Positions 28,738 to 38,416 of a stretch of 48,866 bases of DNA are shown piece after piece. Source of the stretch: an uncultured beta proteobacterium (GTDB lineage: Bacteria > Pseudomonadota > Gammaproteobacteria > Burkholderiales > Burkholderiaceae_C); the NCBI GenBank assembly GCA_903844215.1, contig CAIMSP010000037.1, forward strand, positions 1 through 48,866, in the 5' to 3' direction. Every line of letters begins with the position of its first letter. Position 1 is the stretch's first letter. Both the position numbers and the translations under genes were made by a program. The notes under the pieces are model-generated. The model was not told the DNA's origin. It made no database searches and saw only the letters and a list, made by a program, of their open reading frames with translations.

Positions 28738-31196
28738 TCTTTACTTGCCCTTGGGTATTTCTGATGGCCGGGCACCAGCGCATTTCCCGGGATCGCGTGC
28801 GCGACGACAATCGCCTGGGTGCGCCGCTTCGGACCTGAGAGTCGATCCAATACGACGACCGTAGCCGGCAAGAAAACCAGAGCGGTGACCATATTTACCA
28901 AAAACATGACCGTCAACAGCAGTCCCATATCTGCCTGAAACTGCAGTGGGGAAAAGGCCCAGATCGCCACGCCGGCCGACAGCGTGAGGGCAGTGAAAGC
29001 GGTAGCGATGCCGGTTTCGGCAAGCGCGGCACGCACCACGAACTCTTGTGGCACCCCCCCGCGCTGATGACTGCGGATGGCGGAATAAATGTAGAACGCG
29101 TAGTCGACTCCGATCCCGGTTGCCAGCACCATCACTGGCAGCGTCGCCACCGTCAGTCCAATGCCTTGGGCCTCTAAAAACCAGTAGCCCAGACAGGTGG
29201 CAATGGTCAACGGTACGCAACAAGCCAGGACGGCGTCCCAGCGCCGGTAGGCCAGCAACACAAGCACAGCGATAGTGGCGTACACATAGGCGAGCATAGG
29301 TAGTTCGCTGTGTTCCAGAACCTCATTCACGGCCGTCTGCAGCCCGGCATTGCCACTTGCAAGACGCACCTTGATACCCTGTTGCGGATGCTGATCGGCA
29401 TAGTGCTGCGCCTGCGCTGAAACCGCCTTCAAAGTTCCCGCCATTTGGTCCTTCAGGAAGACATTGATGCCTTGAACGGCACAGTCGCTCGAAGCCATGC
29501 CTTTGATCTGGTAGTTCAGACCAGCCACGAGAGACCCCAATGTCTGAGCGTCGCGCGGCACGATCGACTGTTTCGGCAGCCCTTCAGACATGGCAGCGTT
29601 GCCGATCCGAACAAGCTGTGCCAGCGAACCTACCGAAACAACCCCAGGCACTTCAGTCAGAAAGGATGCGAACCGGTCTACGTAAAGCATTGCGTCAGCT
29701 CGAAGGCAGGGCGTGCTGCCGTTAGTCTGCACTTCCACAACGACTGTGAACCAGTCCAGGCCGACGTCGAAGCGCGACGCGATGTCCAAAGCATCACGAT
29801 TGAAGCGGGCACTGTCGCGCAGTTCCGGCACACCTGGCCTCACGTTACCCACCTGTCTGTCCACTGCATGGAGCGCTGCGACGACCAATACAGCAAAGCC
29901 CACCGCGACCGTCATCAATGCAAGGCGCGACGAGGCAAAAACGGCGATGCGACCCATCCATGCACCGCGCAGCTCTTGTCGGCGCGAAGTGGAACTGGCG
30001 TACTCCGCATCAAAGCGCAGATAGGATGCAGCGACCGGCAGCAAAACCAGATTGCTCACAACTTTGTACGCAACTCCAATGCATGCGGCAATCGCGAGTT
30101 CTCGCACGGCGGGTATGGCGATTAGCCCCAAGGTGGAGAAGCTCGCGAAGGCAGTCACTAAAGCGAGTGCGCCGGGGACCAACAACTCACGAAAGCTACG
30201 TCGTGCGGCGTCTTGCGCGGTGCCTCCCCGTGCCACACTGCGGGTGATGTGATTGATTTGCTGAACGCCGTGCGACACCCCAATGGCAAACACCAAGAAT
30301 GGAACCAAAATCGCCATCGGATCCAGACCGAGACCCAACAGGCGAAGTGTGGCAAGCTGCCAAAGCATGGACGTCATCGAACACGCTACAGGCAAAACAG
30401 TCAGACGAACTGATCGGCAGTACCAATAGACCGCCAGCAACGTCAGAGTGATGGCCGCAGCGACAAAGAAGAACACATGCGAGGCGTGGTCTGAAATATC
30501 GCCCACAGCCTTGGCGAAACCGATCACCTGGATGTCGACCTGATCATCCTCCAGGGCATGCCTCACCGAAGCCTCAAGCTCACGGTTGAACGCCACATAG
30601 TCGAATTCCCGCTCTTGTGGGTCCGCGCGCTCACGCAGGTCAGCTACGATAAGGGCGCTCGTTTCGTCGCGCGAAACCAACTGTCCAATATATCCGCCTT
30701 GGCGGACACGCTTGCGGATCTCGTCCATGGCCGCCGAGTTCAAGGACTGGGGATGAATGTCGCCACCAGTTAACGGCAATGCCTTGAATCCGTCGGTGGT
30801 TATCTCGGTAAAGAAGACGTTGGGCGTCCAGATTGAAGTAACGCTGCCTCGGTCTATGCCGTTAAGAAAAGTCACCGCCTCAGTTGCTTGAAGAACCTTT
30901 CGCAACACGTCTGCGCGCCAGATCGTTCCAGTTCGCGCATGCACGGCGACCACCACCCGATTGGCGCCAAAAAATATGTCCTGATATTCCTTAAAGGTGG
31001 TGACGTAAGGGTGGTTGCTTGGCAGTTGTTTTTCGAACCCTGCGGTAATTTCGATGCGCGACGCAGGGATCATCGCTAACAACGCCAGCAATCCAGCGAG
31101 TAGAAGAATCGGCCCACGAAAGCGAAAGACAAACTTCTCAATTCGCGCAATTACGACGCCCGCCAAGCCGGGGATTGGTTGATGTAACTTGACCAT
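28734..31196 (-). CDS. RND/MMPL-family transporter (hydrophobe exporter type)
   Basis: This 820-residue inner-membrane protein has the RND layout: one membrane helix (about 28-48), a large periplasmic loop, five helices (about 240-410), another periplasmic loop, and five more helices (about 630-800). The second half has GIGVDYAFYI with the intramembrane Asp of proton-coupled RND pumps. The first half has the motif IGVSHGVQQINH. Size and motifs point to the HAE-3/HpnN-like group that moves lipids such as hopanoids. It lies between the DUF1302 and YCF48 genes. Lipid or hydrophobic-substrate movement is inferred. Confidence 0.88.
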   Translation of the reverse strand: MVKLHQPIPGLAGVVIARIEKFVFRFRGPILLLAGLLALLAMIPASRIEITAGFEKQLPSNHPYVTTFKEYQDIFFGANRVVVAVHARTGTIWRADVLRKVLQATEAVTFLNGIDRGSVTSIWTPNVFFTEITTDGFKALPLTGGDIHPQSLNSAAMDEIRKRVRQGGYIGQLVSRDETSALIVADLRERADPQEREFDYVAFNRELEASVRHALEDDQVDIQVIGFAKAVGDISDHASHVFFFVAAAITLTLLAVYWYCRSVRLTVLPVACSMTSMLWQLATLRLLGLGLDPMAILVPFLVFAIGVSHGVQQINHITRSVARGGTAQDAARRSFRELLVPGALALVTAFASFSTLGLIAIPAVRELAIAACIGVAYKVVSNLVLLPVAASYLRFDAEYASSTSRRQELRGAWMGRIAVFASSRLALMTVAVGFAVLVVAALHAVDRQVGNVRPGVPELRDSARFNRDALDIASRFDVGLDWFTVVVEVQTNGSTPCLRADAMLYVDRFASFLTEVPGVVSVGSLAQLVRIGNAAMSEGLPKQSIVPRDAQTLGSLVAGLNYQIKGMASSDCAVQGINVFLKDQMAGTLKAVSAQAQHYADQHPQQGIKVRLASGNAGLQTAVNEVLEHSELPMLAYVYATIAVLVLLAYRRWDAVLACCVPLTIATCLGYWFLEAQGIGLTVATLPVMVLATGIGVDYAFYIYSAIRSHQRGGVPQEFVVRAALAETGIATAFTALTLSAGVAIWAFSPLQFQADMGLLLTVMFLVNMVTALVFLPATVVVLDRLSGPKRRTQAIVVAHAIPGNALVPGHQKYPRASKE

Positions 31197-31211
31197 GCGG
31201 TGCGTCGAACG

Positions 31212-33167
31212 CTAAAAACTCGAACTCAAGCTCAAGCCCACCCAGTCACGATCCCGCAAAGAATTACTCAAGCCACCACCAAAGTTGTGGCTTAAGTCCA
31301 AGCGAAACTTAGTGGCCGGGCGTGAGCGGAAGTCGATCGTGAACCCCAGCCCTATAGCTCCCGCTCCTTGAATAAACCCTGGCAGAGAACTGGCCGAGAT
31401 GCCACTCAGGCCGTAGCTCAGCGTCGTGTCTTGCGCCAATGTCCATCCGGTGTTGATCCAGTTCGGATAGGTGAGACTGAGTTGCCCTACCATCCCTGAA
31501 GATGTGCGGGTAGGCATCCGATAGTCGTTGGTGACAGCAAACGGAACAGGTGCGCCTTCAAACAGGTTCGGGTAGTGGGCCACCGCCAACTCGACCAGCA
31601 ACGATCCTTCGGCGGCACCCGTCGCGTGCAGCATGCCGCCGAGTTGACCAGAGGGTTGCAACAGATGCAGGGCACTCACATCGAACTGCCACTTTTTGCG
31701 GTCCACACTTCCGTTGCATTGAGTGCCCTGTGCCAAGAAATGGGTGGGATCCAGGTCACCGTTGCAGTAATACGGATTTGCCGGATTGATCACGACGCTG
31801 GGGTCAATGGGGACCGTCTCCCGTGTACGATAGCTGGCTTCCAGCCCAACCGACCAGTCTCCCGCCCGCATGTTGTAGCTTGTGCCCAGCACGGTGCGAC
31901 CGGTAGCGTAGTCGGCGTACATGCCGCCGTACAACAAAGGGCTGGCCCCCAATCCGAAATCGACGGTCATGCCGATGTTCGGTAGCTTGTCGTGGTAGCG
32001 TAGAAAATAGACGGCCAGTTCATCGCCACTCAACTCATCCGTGTGGCGTAGAGCGACGCCCCATTGGCCGCTATTGGATGGCGTCTTGTCGGGCAACGCG
32101 GGGAATACGCTTCCTGTGCCGACCAGAGGGCCATACAAGGGGTTCGTCGCAGGAGACGACAACTCACCCGCGGTATAGGTGCGTTGGGTGGTTGCTCCGG
32201 TGACCGGATCGACTGCGGAGATTCTTGTACCAGGGTCGCCCGCACTGCCCGGCGGTGCGGGTGGCAGCCCATAGGCAGAGAGAATGCTGCTCGCCAGCGA
32301 GGTCGGCAGGAACACGCCTTGACCACCACGTCCAATCACATCCGAGGTGGAAAAAAAACTGCCAACGGGATCCAGCCGCGACGCGTTCCAACGCGTCTGA
32401 GCGTAAGCCTCGACCGCGAGCCCTTTGGCGAGCCGAAGGTTCATGGATACCATGGGTGCTGGGATTTGCACCTCCTTGAGTTGCGCGCCGGGCGAGTGCA
32501 GCTTGGTGACGTCGATCGCGTTGGTTGCGCCTACTCCACCGGGAATGAACAGCGATTCGCCCCAGTTAATGACCTGATTGCCCGCTCGGATGCGTCCTGC
32601 GAGGCCCGCAATCTCGAACTCCTTGCCAACATACGCATCGAGAAAGCGAAACTCACGCACGGACTGACGCTGTGCGTCATCGGACAGCGGCGTACGTTCG
32701 GTTGAGTTTGCTGAGAATTCTTGAATCCAGTTGGCCCGTATCAGGCCGCTCCAGCCGCTGGGGTGAGTCAGCGATAGCTCATGCAATCCCCGCAGCGTGG
32801 CTGAGAACACTTGCCCGCTTCGGTAGTTCAGGTTGCCATCGTCCTGGTTGAGACGAGCGATATCGTAGGATTGCGAGAAGTTGGCCGGGTCACGGCTTGC
32901 CAGTTCGACCGGGCCTGTGCTCGCGCAGCCGCCATTGTCCTGCGCGATGAAGGCGCAGTTTGATCCACCCACTCGAACCGACGCAGACGAAATTACGGTT
33001 GTGTCGAACGATCCCTTGATTCCTGGACCGAATTCGAAACTGGCGGCCAACGCCGGCACATTGCAGGCTAGGCCGAGGAGGAGCCATCCAGCACGCCGGG
33101 CGGGAACGCGCTTACTTTCGGTACGCACCGTGCTCACGGTGTATTCAATCATCGTTGGTAGGTTCAT
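31212..33167 (-). CDS. DUF1302 family protein (predicted outer-membrane beta-barrel)
   Basis: This 651-residue protein has a signal-like segment at about 27-46 (ARRAGWLLLGLACNVPALAAS region) and a long body rich in alternating aromatic strands. It has the DUF1302 features FEFGPGIKGSFDTT, the RIRAGNQVINWGES segment (key residues G-N-Q-V-x-N-W-G-E) and a C-terminal phenylalanine (LSLSSSF), usual for outer-membrane barrels. GGAG lies five bases before the ATG at 33167; an upstream ATG at 33191 lacks one. DUF1302 and DUF1329 genes go together and are linked to hydrophobic substrates by recall of similar clusters, not by proof here. Confidence 0.85.
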   Translation of the reverse strand: MNLPTMIEYTVSTVRTESKRVPARRAGWLLLGLACNVPALAASFEFGPGIKGSFDTTVISSASVRVGGSNCAFIAQDNGGCASTGPVELASRDPANFSQSYDIARLNQDDGNLNYRSGQVFSATLRGLHELSLTHPSGWSGLIRANWIQEFSANSTERTPLSDDAQRQSVREFRFLDAYVGKEFEIAGLAGRIRAGNQVINWGESLFIPGGVGATNAIDVTKLHSPGAQLKEVQIPAPMVSMNLRLAKGLAVEAYAQTRWNASRLDPVGSFFSTSDVIGRGGQGVFLPTSLASSILSAYGLPPAPPGSAGDPGTRISAVDPVTGATTQRTYTAGELSSPATNPLYGPLVGTGSVFPALPDKTPSNSGQWGVALRHTDELSGDELAVYFLRYHDKLPNIGMTVDFGLGASPLLYGGMYADYATGRTVLGTSYNMRAGDWSVGLEASYRTRETVPIDPSVVINPANPYYCNGDLDPTHFLAQGTQCNGSVDRKKWQFDVSALHLLQPSGQLGGMLHATGAAEGSLLVELAVAHYPNLFEGAPVPFAVTNDYRMPTRTSSGMVGQLSLTYPNWINTGWTLAQDTTLSYGLSGISASSLPGFIQGAGAIGLGFTIDFRSRPATKFRLDLSHNFGGGLSNSLRDRDWVGLSLSSSF

Positions 33168-33226
33168 AGAAACTCCGTGGCGCAAGGCCATGCTTGTAGG
33201 TTGAAGTGAATGCGCGAAGAAGTGAC

Positions 33227-34585
33227 TTAGCGGACGTTGCTTCGTCTGAGCGCATCAGGCTCGAAACTGCTGGCCTTGACTCGTCCGTCACGCCCGGCTG
33301 CCCAATCGGATGGGGTCTTACCCATAGGCAATCGGTCCGCCACATACCGACCCGCAACCAGATCGTGGCTCACCGTGGCCTGCCAGACGCACGAACCGAT
33401 CTCGTGCGCAACGAATGGGCCGCTCTCCATCACGCGCTGAAGTTTTCCCTGGGCGTCATAAAGATCCTCCACAACAATCCCCCAGGTGTCTTCGTCGACG
33501 AAGAATGTTCGCTTCGGAAACACGTGGCGCAGGCCAGGCTTGACTGTGGCCTCTACCACCCATACCCGGTGGTGCTCATAGCGCGCCAAGTCACGGTTCA
33601 AGTAGCTCGGCTGCACAACATCCGTGAGTTTGTCCGCAGGATTGGCAAGGGCGATCCAGTTGTACGGCACGATCATCTCGCGCTTGCCAAGCAGCTTGAA
33701 GTCATAGCGATCCATCGGGCCATTGAACATCAGGAACGCATCAACGTTCATCAGATTCTCAAGGTTGAGAATGGGCGCATCGTGGCCGTAGGTGGGCGCG
33801 CGTCTGACTCGGCGCTGCCCCGCGAAGTAAAGCCAGATATCGTTGGGTTTGTCGACAAATGCGTGTGCAAGTACAGCATCACCAGCCACCTGCGCGGGCG
33901 CCGTAGCAACGTTGACAAAAAGGGCTTCGACCCCCTTGGCACCCTTTAGATCCCCTGTCTTCGGATCTGCCATGGGCAAGAGAATCAGTTCGTCGGACGA
34001 CATCGGCTCGCCAATTCCCCCGTTCTTGGGTGGGACCACGGTGTAATAGGACCAGGACAGCCCTTGCCCCTGGTAGCGCAGCTTGTGGTTCCAGATGACC
34101 TCAGCACCAGACCTCGGGATGGGGAACGGGACTGCTGCGGCATACCCGTCCATCAACGTCCACCCATCGGACCCGAGCTTGGCAACACCTGTTGCCGCTT
34201 TGGTTCGCTGGTAGAACTGGTCCGGGTAGCCGCAGCTACGCTTGGACGGAAATACGTCCATTCGATATCCCTTGAGCGAATGCAAAAGCTGCGCCTGACC
34301 AGGACTCAGGCGCGTGGCGTATTGATCTACGTTTGCACTATTGATGCTGAACAACATGGGTTCGTGTGCCCAAGGATTGACGCGGGCTTGGCCTGGCCGC
34401 CATCCCACCGGCGGTGAGATTTCCCCGCCGGTCCACGGCGGTATCAGAGCGTCGGCGCTGGCCGAACGTTCAGCTCCGACGGGCGTGAGATCGATTGCTT
34501 GCGCCGCAATCGGCAGCATTGCAAGGCCCAGCGGGAGTGCCAGTACCCATTTCTTCATAGACCAAGTTCTGTTGCCAAATTTCAT
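33227..34585 (-). CDS. DUF1329 family protein, exported
   Basis: The 452-residue protein starts with a typical Sec signal: KKWVLALPLGLAMLPIAAQA, residues 11-30. The mature part has WTGGEISPP, FSINSANVDQYATRLSPGQ (key residues N, D, L, S, G), and PPKNGGIGEPM, which fit DUF1329. This family has an outer-membrane lipoprotein-sorting (LolA/LolB-like) fold in databases, as I recall. It opens the operon; the start at 34585 has GGGAG five bases upstream. The operator at 34669-34684 lies 84 bases before it. It may carry a lipid substrate in the periplasm. Confidence 0.82.
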   Translation of the reverse strand: MKFGNRTWSMKKWVLALPLGLAMLPIAAQAIDLTPVGAERSASADALIPPWTGGEISPPVGWRPGQARVNPWAHEPMLFSINSANVDQYATRLSPGQAQLLHSLKGYRMDVFPSKRSCGYPDQFYQRTKAATGVAKLGSDGWTLMDGYAAAVPFPIPRSGAEVIWNHKLRYQGQGLSWSYYTVVPPKNGGIGEPMSSDELILLPMADPKTGDLKGAKGVEALFVNVATAPAQVAGDAVLAHAFVDKPNDIWLYFAGQRRVRRAPTYGHDAPILNLENLMNVDAFLMFNGPMDRYDFKLLGKREMIVPYNWIALANPADKLTDVVQPSYLNRDLARYEHHRVWVVEATVKPGLRHVFPKRTFFVDEDTWGIVVEDLYDAQGKLQRVMESGPFVAHEIGSCVWQATVSHDLVAGRYVADRLPMGKTPSDWAAGRDGRVKASSFEPDALRRSNVR

Positions 34586-34602
34586 ATTTGCTCCCGTATA
34601 TT

Positions 34603-34650
34603 GACTCGATCCGAGTCCGATAAATCCGCATGCGGCGTTCTGTTGAGAAC
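34603..34650 (-). other. Three consecutive inverted repeats in the DUF1329 leader
   Basis: GACTCG-ATC-CGAGTC (34603-34617), the perfect palindrome CCGCATGCGG (34626-34635) and GTTCT-N4-AGAAC (34637-34650) stand in a row between the operator and the DUF1329 start. They could fold as successive stems in the mRNA leader or bind regulators. They are not repeated upstream of the other operon. Confidence 0.45.
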
Positions 34651-34668
34651 AACTTAATGATGTTAGTT

Positions 34669-34684
34669 TAGGTCATTCGACCAA
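34669..34684. promoter_or_regulatory. Operator copy 1 (GGTC-N4-GACC) between DUF1329 and tetR
   Basis: The core GGTCATTCGACC (34671-34682) is identical to that at 48345-48356. Here the outer arms are less symmetrical. It lies in the 214-base divergent region between the DUF1329 gene and the TetR-family gene, placed to act on both. Binding by that TetR protein is inferred. Confidence 0.65.
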
Positions 34685-34799
34685 TTTTTACGCTACACGT
34701 TTTCCCTAGTATGAGAGGTGCAGATGGCGCTACAAGTGATCTCTGATCAGCAGCAGCCAAGCAGCTTCCATATGCCGCATTTGAGCGATAATTGAAGCC

Positions 34800-35420
34800 A
34801 TGCAAACAACAGGCTCACGCAAGCAGAACCTCGACGCCACGGGACTGAGCACCAAAGGAGCACTTAAGCGAGACGAAATTCTTGCTGCAGCAAGAAAGGT
34901 TCTGGTTGAGGAGGGAAATGCCGCATTGACGGCAAGGCGCATAGCGCGCGAGCTGCAGGTCGGGCTCAGCCATGTCCAGTACTACTACCCGAGCCGCGAT
35001 TTGATCGTGAAAGCAATCCTTGAGCAGCATCTCGAACTGACGCAAAGTCGCATTGTTGGCGATGGACAAGTCGGCAGCGAGCGCACTGCGCTGAACATCG
35101 TTCTCAAAGACCAGAAATCCAAGGAGAGTTGCCGAATTTTCTGGGAGCTGTGGGCCTTGTCGGGGCGCGAAGGCGACGTTGGTCAGCTCATGCACGAATT
35201 TCATCAGACCTACGTCTCGGCCATTGCTCCCTTTGTCGAGGCAATGAACCCTGCGCTTAAACCGGATCAGGTCCGCGTGCGGGCCGTGATGATTTCGGCA
35301 CTCCTGGAAGGATTGTCTTTGTTTCGCGGATACGGGCGCAAGGCGATGGTACCTGCCACAAAACTCGACCCTGCGATCTTCGCGGCCGTATACGCCATTG
35401 CAACCTCAGGTGAAGAATAG
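34800..35420 (+). CDS. TetR-family transcriptional regulator
   Basis: This 206-residue protein has an N-terminal DNA-binding domain (about 22-70): RDEILAAARKVLVEEGNAALTARRIARELQVGLSHVQYYYPSRD in outline, with the TetR helix-turn-helix ending in the Y-Y-Y-P-S-R-D segment. The C-terminal ligand-binding domain has no obvious family match. It is divergent from the DUF1329 operon and convergent with the long upstream operon, only 33 bases from the acyl-CoA synthetase stop. The shared palindrome upstream of both operons makes it the likely local repressor; an acyl-CoA or the pathway substrate would be the ligand. Confidence 0.9.
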   Translation: MQTTGSRKQNLDATGLSTKGALKRDEILAAARKVLVEEGNAALTARRIARELQVGLSHVQYYYPSRDLIVKAILEQHLELTQSRIVGDGQVGSERTALNIVLKDQKSKESCRIFWELWALSGREGDVGQLMHEFHQTYVSAIAPFVEAMNPALKPDQVRVRAVMISALLEGLSLFRGYGRKAMVPATKLDPAIFAAVYAIATSGEE

Positions 35421-35453
35421 GTAATTCCCTTGCGGTCAAAATCCGTTCGTCGT

Positions 35454-37268
35454 CTAAAAGCGCATGCCCCCGTCCAATATTCGTTCGTGCAATGCGTTGC
35501 TCATTGGCTCATACCCTCGACCTCGATCTACCAGTACAAACACCGGGTCAGATATCTCTCGGATGTCGAAGCCATCACTCTTGAGACCAATTTTTTTCAC
35601 CTTGAAGGTGCCCGTAACGTCGTGCCTTCCAAGCACGCGAAGGAAAACGGGAACCGCATAAGTGGGAAGCCGCTCAAACAATTGGTGCGCCAGGGATTTC
35701 GGGTTAAAACAACCACCTTCCACAACTGTCACGGCGGCCATGCCCGCGCGACCATCAGCGTTTGGCATCGCCACACCATAGACCGCAGCTTCGGCAATGC
35801 CAGCACAAGCCTGCAGCACCCCTTCGACCTCGGTTGTGGCGACGTTTTCCCCTTTCCAGCGGAACGTGTCGCCAACGCGGTCAACAAAGGCGATATGGCG
35901 CATACCCTGCGAACGTACCAAGTCCCCCGTGTTGAACCATGCGTCCCCGGTCTTGAAAACATCACGCAACACCTTGGCCTGTGTGGAGCTTGAATCGGTA
36001 TAGCCGTCAAACGGCGTTTTGTCGCTGATCGCACTGAGTAACAAACCAACTTCTCCCTTGCCAACACGCTGCATTCGATTGTTCGCGTCACGCACGGGGG
36101 ATTCGGTTGCGGAATCAAAGCGTGCAATCGCATAGGTCAGAGGACTAAAGCCCGCTGTTCTGCGCAGGTTGAAGGTATTGACAAAAGCCAGGTTGCTTTC
36201 CCCTGCGCCATAGAACTCACAAATGTGCCCAATCCCGAAGCGTTGCTGGAAATCGTCCCAAATCTCCGGGCGCAATCCGTTGCCGATAATCACCCGGACA
36301 GAATGTTCCCGATCTCGGTCTTTGGCGGGTGCCATCAGCAAGTAGCGACACAACTCCCCAATGTAGATGAAGCTGGTGGCGCCATGGTGGCGAATCTCGT
36401 TCCAGAAACGACGGGTGCTGAACTTTCGACCCAACGCCAGTGTTGCTCCGGCACCCACCACCGCTCCCCATGCAACCGTTAGCGCGTTGTTGTGATAAAG
36501 CGGCAGCGGGCAATACAGCACGTCGTCGCGGCGCAGTCGCATCGATCCCTGACCCATGCCGATGGATCCCTTCACCCAGCGCAAATGGGTCATGACCGCA
36601 AGCTTGGGTAAACCAGTGGTTCCTGACGTAGAGATGTAGAAGCAGCGGTCGCGCAACTTGACCGTTGCTGTCTCCGCAGGATCTGCATCGGGTGCGCCTG
36701 CGCACAACACGTCAAGATCGTGCCATCCAGTGGCAGGAGAGTGAGGCCCGGTCAGGTAGCACTGTGGAATTTGATCCAGAAAGGGTAGAGCCGCATCCGC
36801 GTGCGCCGCCGAATTGGCATCAGCAATCAGCAATTTCGCGCCCGCCAGGCCAAGACTGTGCGCCAGCACTTCGCCACGCTGTTTGTAATTGATCATGGCA
36901 GCTACAGCACCCAACTTGACCGTCCCTGCCACGAAGGCCAATAACTCTGGTCGGTTGTCCATCAGAATGGCGACCGTGTCACCGGGGCCGACTCCAAACC
37001 CGCGAAACACTGCAGCAATTCGATTGGCCCATCGATTGAATTCGCCGTACGTCCACTGCCGGCTTTCGAACCGTAAGGCGGGATCGTCCGGACGGAGTCT
37101 TGCCTGCGTTTGCAGCATCAATCCAATGGAGTTGATGTCATCAGGTTTGCATCGCCCCAACGCGCGCAGACTGCGCGCGATGGCGGGCAGCTCAGGCGCA
37201 ATGCGCAACAGCGCCGTGGCGATCTCTGCCAGGCGAAAACCCTGTTTGTGAGGCGCGGTCTCAGGCAT
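35454..37268 (-). CDS. Long-chain acyl-CoA synthetase (FATP/FadD6-like)
   Basis: This 604-residue AMP-forming ligase activates a carboxylic acid with ATP and CoA. The P-loop motif YISTSGTTGLPK (near 240), the motif FYGAGESNLAF (near 390), FNTGDLVR, and the late FKVKKIGLKSDGFD fit the fatty-acid transport protein branch, which handles long and very long chains or bulky acids such as steroid side chains. The ATG at 37268 (MPETAPHKQG) is preferred over longer frames. It is the last gene of the upstream operon. The true substrate is unknown. Confidence 0.9.
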   Translation of the reverse strand: MPETAPHKQGFRLAEIATALLRIAPELPAIARSLRALGRCKPDDINSIGLMLQTQARLRPDDPALRFESRQWTYGEFNRWANRIAAVFRGFGVGPGDTVAILMDNRPELLAFVAGTVKLGAVAAMINYKQRGEVLAHSLGLAGAKLLIADANSAAHADAALPFLDQIPQCYLTGPHSPATGWHDLDVLCAGAPDADPAETATVKLRDRCFYISTSGTTGLPKLAVMTHLRWVKGSIGMGQGSMRLRRDDVLYCPLPLYHNNALTVAWGAVVGAGATLALGRKFSTRRFWNEIRHHGATSFIYIGELCRYLLMAPAKDRDREHSVRVIIGNGLRPEIWDDFQQRFGIGHICEFYGAGESNLAFVNTFNLRRTAGFSPLTYAIARFDSATESPVRDANNRMQRVGKGEVGLLLSAISDKTPFDGYTDSSSTQAKVLRDVFKTGDAWFNTGDLVRSQGMRHIAFVDRVGDTFRWKGENVATTEVEGVLQACAGIAEAAVYGVAMPNADGRAGMAAVTVVEGGCFNPKSLAHQLFERLPTYAVPVFLRVLGRHDVTGTFKVKKIGLKSDGFDIREISDPVFVLVDRGRGYEPMSNALHERILDGGMRF

Positions 37269-37312
37269 ATAAAAAGCGTCGTCAATGTAAGTTGAAATTG
37301 CGCAGATCACGC

Positions 37313-38065
37313 TCAAGTGATGCGCGCCACGACCGACAGTGGCAAGCACCTGAGCAGCACACTGATGGGCGCCCAAGGCCACCAGGGCACACAGGCACGC
37401 GGCACTTCGCGTTCGATCGCGCGCACCATGGCCCGACAGCCTCGCACCTCGTCTACGGCGAACGCGGTTTGCACGGTCTTAACGATGTCCGTGAGGATGT
37501 AGCCCGGGAAAATGGTCGATACGATGATCGGCTTGCCTCGCAACTCGATTTGCAGCCCCTCGCTCAAAGCGGCAAGTCCCGCCTTGGTGGCGGCGTAAGT
37601 CGTTCGATTTTTGGATTGTCCGCGGAAAGCACTCATTGAGGCCACGGTCACCAAGTGGCCTGCATCTTGGGCGCGAAATATCTCCAGCGCTGCCTCGCAT
37701 TGTGCGAGCGCCGCCACGAAGTTGATTTCTGCGGTGCGCAGGTTCGCATCGAAGCGACCCGTACCCAGTGGTTGCCCTTTGCCGATACCCGCGTTGACGA
37801 TGATCCGGTCCAGATGACCCAACTGATCGCGAAAACTTCGAAACACTTCAAATACGCGATCATGTTCGCCAACGTCCAGCGATGCGATGTATACGCGAAT
37901 GCGAGGGTTGATTATCAAAAGCTCCTGACGAAGCTGTTCGAGTTGGTCCAGACGGCGCGCGCATAAGGCGAGATTGCGCCCCATGCGTGCGTACTCGCGC
38001 GCCATGCCTCGACCTAGCCCCGCGCTTGCGCCAGTGATGAGAATGTTTTTGCGCACTGTCTTCAT
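37313..38065 (-). CDS. Short-chain dehydrogenase/reductase
   Basis: This 250-residue Rossmann enzyme has the NAD(P) motif [10 protein letters not shown] at 11-20, NAG at 91-93, Ser near 143-145 and the catalytic Y157-x-x-x-K161 pair. ARR at 36-38 after the second strand suggests NADP(H) preference. The C-terminal end is hydrophobic (about 225-248), a possible membrane association. Its start lies only about 26 bases from the coding end of the IS5-type remnant, so its original leader may have been replaced. It may act on a keto or hydroxy group of the pathway substrate. Confidence 0.88.
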   Translation of the reverse strand: MKTVRKNILITGASAGLGRGMAREYARMGRNLALCARRLDQLEQLRQELLIINPRIRVYIASLDVGEHDRVFEVFRSFRDQLGHLDRIIVNAGIGKGQPLGTGRFDANLRTAEINFVAALAQCEAALEIFRAQDAGHLVTVASMSAFRGQSKNRTTYAATKAGLAALSEGLQIELRGKPIIVSTIFPGYILTDIVKTVQTAFAVDEVRGCRAMVRAIEREVPRACVPWWPWAPISVLLRCLPLSVVARIT

Positions 38066-38090
38066 GTCCTGTGTCCACTTTCTATGGTTA

Positions 38091-38252
38091 CGCGCCAAAG
38101 TTGAGCATCCGTTTCGGGTGATCAAGCGCCGGTTCGGATTTGTGAAGGTGCGCCGCCGCAGCTTGAAGAAGAACACGGCGCAACTCTTGACGCTGTTTGC
38201 ACTGTCCAATTTGTGGATGGTGCGTGGTAAATTGATGGGGGCGCGGGGATGA
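38091..38252 (+). pseudogene. IS5-family transposase, C-terminal remnant
   Basis: The plus-strand frame reads [17 protein letters not shown], then [14 protein letters not shown] and [14 protein letters not shown] before its stop. I recognise this as the end of an IS5-family transposase: the K-V-E-H-P-F-x-V-I-K-R segment holds the catalytic Glu of the DDE triad. Everything before it is missing; the frame runs directly into the antisense of the SDR gene. It is a decayed fragment, opposite in strand to the operon. Confidence 0.85.
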
Positions 38253-38409
38253 GTGCGCCGGAAAGCCGGGTAGATTCGCCAGAAGGTGCAAAAGCGGGGG
38301 GAAACGGACCTGAAAACGGCGGGGTTTCAGGTAATACCTCGCCAGTTGCCGTGATCTGAAAAATAAACCCCGCCACTTCAATTGCGGGTGAGTTATTCAG
38401 ACCATTCTT
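38091..38409 (+). mobile_element. IS5-family element remnant (right end)
   Basis: The fragment includes the transposase end plus about 155 non-coding bases ending with GAGTTATTCAGACCATTC (38390-38407), which looks like an IS5-type terminal inverted repeat. The left end is gone. It sits between the SDR start and the stop of the 70-residue protein, in the middle of the operon. The exact right boundary is estimated. Confidence 0.65.
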
Positions 38410-38416
38410 AGGGCCA

